Assembly (NCBI GenBank): GCA_947034895.1 | Contig: OX344763.1 | Coordinates: 74,543,093-74,607,092 of the forward strand | Source of the DNA: Rhytidiadelphus loreus | Taxonomy: Eukaryota > Streptophyta > Bryopsida > Hypnales > Hylocomiaceae | Direction of reading: 5' to 3' | DNA length: 64,000 nucleotides | Shown here: positions 58,875 through 64,000 of the stretch, piece by piece | How the letters are laid out: each line of letters begins with the position of its first letter | How positions within the stretch are numbered: the stretch's first letter is position 1 | Notes under the pieces: model-generated | Told to the model about the DNA's origin: nothing | The model's input: only the letters and a program-made list of their open reading frames with translations | Database searches by the model: none | Position numbers and translations under genes: made by a program

Positions 58875-59328
58875 CTGATTAAGTCAAGACAACATAGAAA
58901 TGGAGTTACCTGTTTGAATGCAGAATCAGGTGAGCCAGACAATGGGAAGGAGCACTGAAATCCACTAATCGACTGCTTGCTCCCCTTAGGAAAAGCTTTC
59001 ATTGCCATCGGGCGGTGCAAACTTCTAGGAATGTTTGGCTGAGCAACATAACATTGTCAGGGAAATACAATTAGATCGACGCGTATGGAAACTGAATCGC
59101 ATACATATTTATTTACAAATATTAGAGAGATACATTTCGACGATGCCACCCACATTTGAGGCCGGAAAACATCACAAGTGATTTCTATGCTACACTAGTC
59201 TATACGGGGCATTGCGAAGACGACTTCGTCAGGATATCAACGCCCAACAATCAAAGAGGACCGTCCTGTCAAGCAAAATACATAGACTATAAGTGACAAG
59301 AAGAGCGACTCACCCACATCTCTTAATT

Positions 59329-59349
59329 TTACCCTCGAGTCGAGGATAA
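59329..59349. repeat. Palindrome, TTACCCT arms, after exon 3 of gene B
   Basis: TTACCCTCGA, one base, TCGAGGATAA. One position differs from perfect symmetry. It lies in the presumed intron between gene B exon 3 and HAD module B. Confidence 0.7.
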
Positions 59350-59702
59350 TCAGATCAGAATGCGGAGACTACGGGATCGACAAAGAAGAGGTGACCTCTA
59401 TGTATTGACAATGTACACAGGTTAAGAAAGTAAAATCAAATCAGGAGAGCATACCTCAACCGAGCCGTCAGGCTGCTGATCTCCTCCATCCTGTGATGGA
59501 GCATCAGAAGGAATTTTGTCTCCCCCGTCGATAGTATTGTCCTGCAAGAAGTCGTCGTAGTCGCCGTAGTCGACTTGTTTCTGGTCGGCAATACTAGTAG
59601 GATTCATGTCATCCATCTCCTACTTGGACGGTGTGCGCTGGGGAGCATCCTCAGCAGCATCACCAACCCTCTCATCTAGGGGCAAGGAAGGTCCCACTTC
59701 AG

Positions 59703-59727
59703 ATTTATCCTCAACTTAAGGATAAAT
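59703..59727. repeat. Palindrome, ATTTATCCT arms, within exon 3 frame of gene B
   Basis: ATTTATCCT, seven bases, AGGATAAAT. It contains the TAA 59716-59718 that interrupts the frame, so the palindrome may itself be an insertion into coding sequence. Confidence 0.65.
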
Positions 59728-61008
59728 CCCAGGAACTTGACCAGCTGATGTCGGAGAGGGAACAGGACGACTCCCAGGATCGAGTCCATCACCTGCCTGT
59801 ATAGGTGGAGGATTCTCGGTTGGAGTACCCTCGTGTCGAGGATCCATGATCCCGGAGACCAATTCACGGGCCTGCTGCGACAGACCCGGTGTGGAGGGAG
59901 GGGGGATACGGGCAGACTCTGAGGGTGTCAGGCTTGGAACTGGAGCTGTCTCGGATACCTTAAATGCAAAGAAGTCGTGCATTTGTTTTTCCGGAACCTC
60001 CAGCCGTTCCGTTGTGGCCTGGCTCTTGGCCTCCGATTCCTTGCTGGCGAGGAGAGCGTCTGCGATCTACTTGTCCTTTTTGTCCAGTTCTACCTGGATT
60101 GCCATCTTCTTCGCCGCCTTCCTGGCTTTCTGCTCGACCATCGCCTGCCACCACCCAGTCTGAATCTTTCCGAGGATGGGAGTCGGGGGGACGTCGGGAA
60201 TGTTGCCGTCATCGTTGTCACTGTCATCGAAATCCGACGAGTGCGGAAGCGTGTCTGAGTCAATGTCGCTCAGATTTTCGACGACTCGCTCCACCTTCGA
60301 CTTCAGCTTTCTTGCACCCTCGCGACCCTGACGATTATGGCCCTCGGCGCCTCCAGAGGTCTTCGAAGCGGACTTCTTCTCCAACTCGCGACTCTCCCGC
60401 AAGCGCTCCAAGCGTTGCTGCTCTTGGAACTCCGTGTCCGTCTCCATATCTTTGACTACACGGTTGGGCAACTCACCATCCAATCGAGGCTGAGCTTCCC
60501 ATCGCACCATGGCATCGGCGTTGGTGCCATACTCGTCTAGGCCTCCGATGCCAACGTCAGAGACCCTATGTTCTTGAGGGGGTGACTCGTCATTTCTTCC
60601 CGCGTAACTAGCATCCACCGGTGGCGTTGAATCTCTAGATAAGTCAGCTGGTTCTAAACAAGGTGAGTCGCCGCTATCCCCACTCCTTGACTTATCCCCC
60701 TCGTCACCACTTCCATTCCGCCCCTCCTCAACTACACTATCAGTCTCATCACTACTGGTAATGGGAGACTGAAGATCCTCTACCGAGGGCGGAGAAACAG
60801 ATGTAAGTACAGGCGCTTCGATGTACAGAGGCCTCAAGTACTTGACCGAGTACGGTGAATTTGAATGCAGGAAATCATTCAAATCCAAGTACTCAGCTGA
60901 TTTGGTCATAGCACGATGCACCGTACCCATGTCCGTATCGACCAGGCCATAATAGTATGACCCGAACATCTGAAAACCATATAAACACGCAAATGTTAGA
61001 TTGCAGAA

Positions 61009-61031
61009 TTTATCTTCGGGACGAAGATAAA
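61009..61031. repeat. Palindrome, TTTATCTTCG arms, intron 2 of gene B
   Basis: TTTATCTTCG, GGA, CGAAGATAAA: perfect 10-base arms. Confidence 0.85.
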
Positions 61032-61243
61032 CTACGGACCTACAAAATCGCAAGAGATCTGCAATACCGTAATTAGCATTTTCATATGAGTTATCGGGAA
61101 ACTTAGGAGAGTCAAGGCCAGTAGACAGCAACACACGAAGTTTAGGGTGCAGGATTCATGAGAGCTATTACGCTCGAGACGAAGATAAAGGATTGCCTAT
61201 AGATGAGAATAATTAAATGAGATTAGCATGAGAAGGTCACTCA

Positions 61244-61264
61244 TTATCTTCGAGTCGAAGATAA
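61244..61264. repeat. Palindrome, TTATCTTCGA arms, intron 2 of gene B
   Basis: TTATCTTCGA, one base, TCGAAGATAA: perfect, starting a few bases inside the GTGTGT donor. A decayed half-site is at about 61165-61186. Confidence 0.88.
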
Positions 61265-62639
61265 ACACACCTTCGCCGCCAACGCAATCTTTGCTCCAGC
61301 AAAAATACCCAGGATGTTTTCCTCAGGAATTGCAAAGCACTGGAGCATCTCGATGTAGAACTCCATTCGGAGTTCGTAGGCATATATCCTCCACTTTGCC
61401 TCGTTGTTGTACCTACTTTCCTGATAATATAGGATTTTGGCAGGACGGTATTCCGCCTTCACTCTGTCGCGCACTCGGTTGGCATGCCTATCACCTCTCT
61501 TAAAAAGGAAGAGCATACGCACGTCAGGAGCGGTTTTAAACCGATTGGACACACTGTCCAACCGCTTCGTGCGGGATGTAATATAAACGGACTTCATGAT
61601 GTCGAAGTCCGGCATATCGACCGTCGCAAACTTGTATGCGGCGTTGAAGTCCTCTTCTCCGCTGAGAATCCATAGCCAGACACTTGCCTCTGTCGCCTGG
61701 GGCTCCAGACTGCCAACCACGTACTCTAGGAACGGATCCAAATTCGACGTGTTATCAGGGACGGCAGGCCTGCTCATGTATCTGACGTCCAGTACGGCGA
61801 GGCGAAGCCGCCGACTAATGTAATTGTACATTCCAGTGGTGACCAGCACTCTGGACTTTGCGTCCAAGCCTCTGAACTCAAATCCGCCAGTTTGTTTTTC
61901 GAGGCAATATTTGGACTTCATGAACCTCTCAAACATCGTTGCCTCGTCTGCGAACTTTTCGCCAAGATCCTTGGCCCGCTTCAACTTAGCGTCGTTTGTA
62001 AGCCATTTACTGAAGTATGACGGCTTTGGATAGGATAGGAGGAAGTCCCACGTCGACGACGAGAAGCTGTGCCTCTTCTTCCACGACCTCCAAACAGTCA
62101 AGTCTGTGTCGTTGTTTTCATCACGCAATTTCAGACTGGGTTTTATTGTCATGAACTCCTCATGGATGATTTTCTTCTTTTTTCTTCGCTCTACCCAGTC
62201 TTGCGCTGTTTGGTTATCCGGGACAAGATATTTTGTCTTGCCGACGGATACCTTCGGGTGCTTCAGCCTTCGATCTTTGGTTAGATTGAGGAGGTGCTTT
62301 GCAAAAGTCTCGAGATCGCAGTCCGTGAAGTGACCCAAATGCTTGAAGAACTCTCTCTTCAAGAAGAATGACTTCCGACTGAAGTCATCCAAGTCCCGAA
62401 AGAGCTGCCGGGTGACAGGCTTGACAAGATAGCCCTCAGGGTACTTGGTGAGGAACTCCTTCCAGAGCCTCCAAATATCATCACGAAGGGTGATAATCTT
62501 GATCTCGCTCTTGAGATCTCCGGCATGTTTTATATTCTTGCCTTCCTTCTCGGGATTAATATTTTGGAATCGCTTAACCACTACATTAGTGAAACTCTGC
62601 AGCAAAAAAGGCAGTCTGTGAGCTTAGAGTACTTCTGCA

Positions 62640-62662
62640 ATTATCTTCGACTCGAAGATAAT
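62640..62662. repeat. Palindrome, ATTATCTTCGA arms, intron 1 of gene B
   Basis: ATTATCTTCGA, one base, TCGAAGATAAT: perfect, 23 bp, in a 183-base intron. Confidence 0.88.
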
Positions 62663-62738
62663 GCAACTCATTCACAATTTCATAGAAAGCCGAACTAGTA
62701 AACGAATGAATCAATAGAAGTGATCGTAGAACTGAGAA

Positions 62739-62763
62739 ATTTACCTTCGAGTCGAGGGTAAAT
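62739..62763. repeat. Palindrome, ATTTACC arms, intron 1 of gene B
   Basis: ATTTACCTTCGA, one base, TCGAGGGTAAAT. The single asymmetric position would be a G-U pair in RNA. It lies 16 bases inside the GTATGT donor. Confidence 0.8.
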
Positions 62764-64000
62764 GGGCAGGAGAACATACCTTCCATTGCCCTTCGCTGAG
62801 AACGGACGCATTTCTTCGCTTCACCGGCTCATCGACAAGGTGAGTCGGTCGAAGGCAATTGATCCAGACGTTGCGGGAGCTTATGATTTGGCTACCCCAT
62901 GTTGGTTGGGCGTGGTCTAGGTGATTCATCGAATTGTAGAACTCCGATATATTCACCAATTTAGATGAATCAAGGGTCCACACAATGTACGCTTCCCAAG
63001 TCTTGAGTTCAACTCGACGTTGCTCACAACACTTTTCTTTCTGCAAATCCTTAGAAGCTTGCACACTATGCTGAACATTGATGATCATGAACTTCCCATC
63101 CTTTATCTCCTCCCATTTCTTGGGTGTCTCCTTCAGGAGATTGTTGCGTTTGTCTACCGAAGTCAGACACAATTGTTGACGCTCCCGAATGTGGCCCAAC
63201 GCAATGAGGTTGCGCTTCACGGATTCTAAAATCCAGTCCTCCATACCCCGGATGACATAGTCGTCTCTCACTGGGATGCACTGCTTTATATCGACGACTT
63301 TCGGATCTTGACCCAGAACATAGCAACCTCTATGCATAGCCCAGAAGTCTCGCTGTATGCGGCCAAACTTATCAGCGTCATCCTTGGGACTCATGGGTTC
63401 CTCTGGCTGTGCAACATTCGTCAGAGCTGATCCGGAGCTTCCAGCAGCAGTTACTGTGGCAGCTCCAGTTGCCCTCGGTCGCTTAGATTTGGAGCCTCCA
63501 GCCTGCGTTCCGTCAACGGACTGAGTCGCTGCACGTTTCCGCGACTCTGACCGAACTTGTCCCTGACCGGTGGCTGTGCTGCCCGACAGTAGGGGAGCTA
63601 ACCTACTGGGCTGCCCCTCAAGAGATGGCCTCTGCTTCTTTTTCATTTGGTTACCTATAGGCGGTCATGACTTTACATATTGTCGAGCATGCTTGTCCAT
63701 GGATTTCCAAATGTTGAGAAGCCGGCGGCAGTTTACTTTAGCAGTTCTGTCAATCCATGGTATGTATTTGGCAGTTCTAAATGTGTTTATGAGGTAGTCT
63801 AACTTTGCAATTTGGAGAAATGACTCCAACTCCTCCATGTCAAACTTCAACCTCCCTGCGTTCACATCCATTACGATTGAGTGAATGTGCTTCCCGTCTG
63901 TGCCATCTTCGCGTGCCTCCTACAGCATTATGATGACGAAGTTCTCGCGAACGGATTCAATGTTCGTGACCTTCCTTGACAATGCCATGGGAAGAAATCC

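Larger units (their letters stand above)
59455..64000 (-). pseudogene. Gene B: ParB-like / methyltransferase-like protein, cut by window end
   Basis: Exons: beyond 64000 to 62780, 62596-61271 (442 codons), 60969-59455, all phase 0 with AAG|GTATGT, GCAG|AG, AAG|GTGTGT, TCAG|ATG and GAG|GTATGC borders. Exon 1 has EEIKDGKFMIINVQHSVQAS (63105-63061), aligned to gene A and to the ParB-like loop of gene 1, then EFYNSMNHLDHAQPTW. Exon 2 holds LRLAVLDVRYMS (motif IV position without PPY), ASVWLWILSGEEDF, KWRIYAYELRMEFYIEM and EENILGIFAGAKIALAAK. Exon 3 starts MFGSYYYGLVDTD, completing a motif I/II-like sequence across the splice, then a long acidic, Ser/Pro-rich tail with a Lys/Glu helix. Stops: TAG 63920, TGA 63665, TAG 60067, TAA 59716, TAG 59620. 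Exons 1-2 are otherwise open for about 740 codons, making B the best-preserved copy. Confidence 0.62.

Noticed and set aside
59964..60455. 163-residue plus-strand ORF opposite gene B exon 3
   Set aside because: Shadow of the acidic, Ser/Pro-rich minus-strand exon, low-complexity.
1..64000. Reassigned TAG/TAA codons (as in some green algae) to explain many in-frame stops
   Set aside because: Where paralogs can be aligned, the stops replace Trp, Arg, Lys and Gln in turn, not one amino acid, and TAG also ends intact-looking ORFs. Frameshifts are present as well. Decay explains it better.
12721..64000. Integrated giant virus or bacterial contamination as the source of the ParB/methylase-like genes
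   Set aside because: The genes have several GT..AG introns with matching phases, lie among plant-type repeats, and exist as diverged paralogs. I saw no viral core genes.

Overview
The window looks like nuclear DNA of a plant-lineage eukaryote. Genes are split by GT..AG introns, an interstitial array of the plant-type telomere unit CCCTAAA lies at 44.06 kb, there is a plant-type SUVR histone methyltransferase relative, and AT-rich spacers carry MITEs, a MULE-like element, CACTA-like ends and a ~174-bp satellite. I cannot name the species. Almost every recognisable coding region has in-frame stops or frameshifts, so most of the window is decaying mobile or multicopy sequence.

Layout. 0-7 kb: the 3' end of a coiled-coil transposon-like ORF, a broken transposase-like gene, and a small ORF with two PCNA-binding (PIP-box) motifs. 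7.5-11.1 kb (minus): a SUVR-like SET-domain gene with a 451-bp hAT-like MITE inside its SET exon. 12.7-17.2 kb (minus): a ten-exon gene joining a ParB-like 'DGNH' segment to a beta-class DNA-methyltransferase-like domain (gene 1). 18.2-19.6 kb: a cluster of ~98-bp fold-back elements with a BamHI-centred palindrome. 22-27 kb: an intact unknown ORF, CACTA-like ends, satellite, and a truncated FCP1/HAD-like module (copy C). 27.4-28.6 kb (plus): a truncated DUF7869-type transposase-like gene (copy C). 28.8-36.6 kb (minus): ParB/MTase-like gene A followed by HAD module A. 37-45 kb: no genes, but a 3.2-kb MULE-like element with a perfect 9-bp target duplication. 46-51.6 kb (plus): two DUF7869-type genes. 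52.2-55.7 kb: about 20 units of the ~174-bp satellite. 56.9-64 kb (minus): HAD module B preceded by ParB/MTase-like gene B, which runs off the window end.

The most interesting observation combines two things. First, genes 1, A and B share an architecture I do not know from plants: a ParB-like segment, then a methyltransferase-like domain whose DPPY position is degenerate (DCPE, DFRN, DVRY), with an intron breaking motif I. In A and B an FCP1/HAD-like module lies directly downstream. Second, every inferred intron of A and B, but none I could see in gene 1, contains a ~21-25-bp palindrome built as arm-CGA-N-TCG-arm. The arms differ between loci (TTTAACT at A, TTATCTT or TTTACCCT at B) yet stay complementary. 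The same palindrome family precedes the DUF7869-type genes. This could be a multigene mobile system with its own cis sites (a parS-like or hairpin signal), but function is inference from sequence only.
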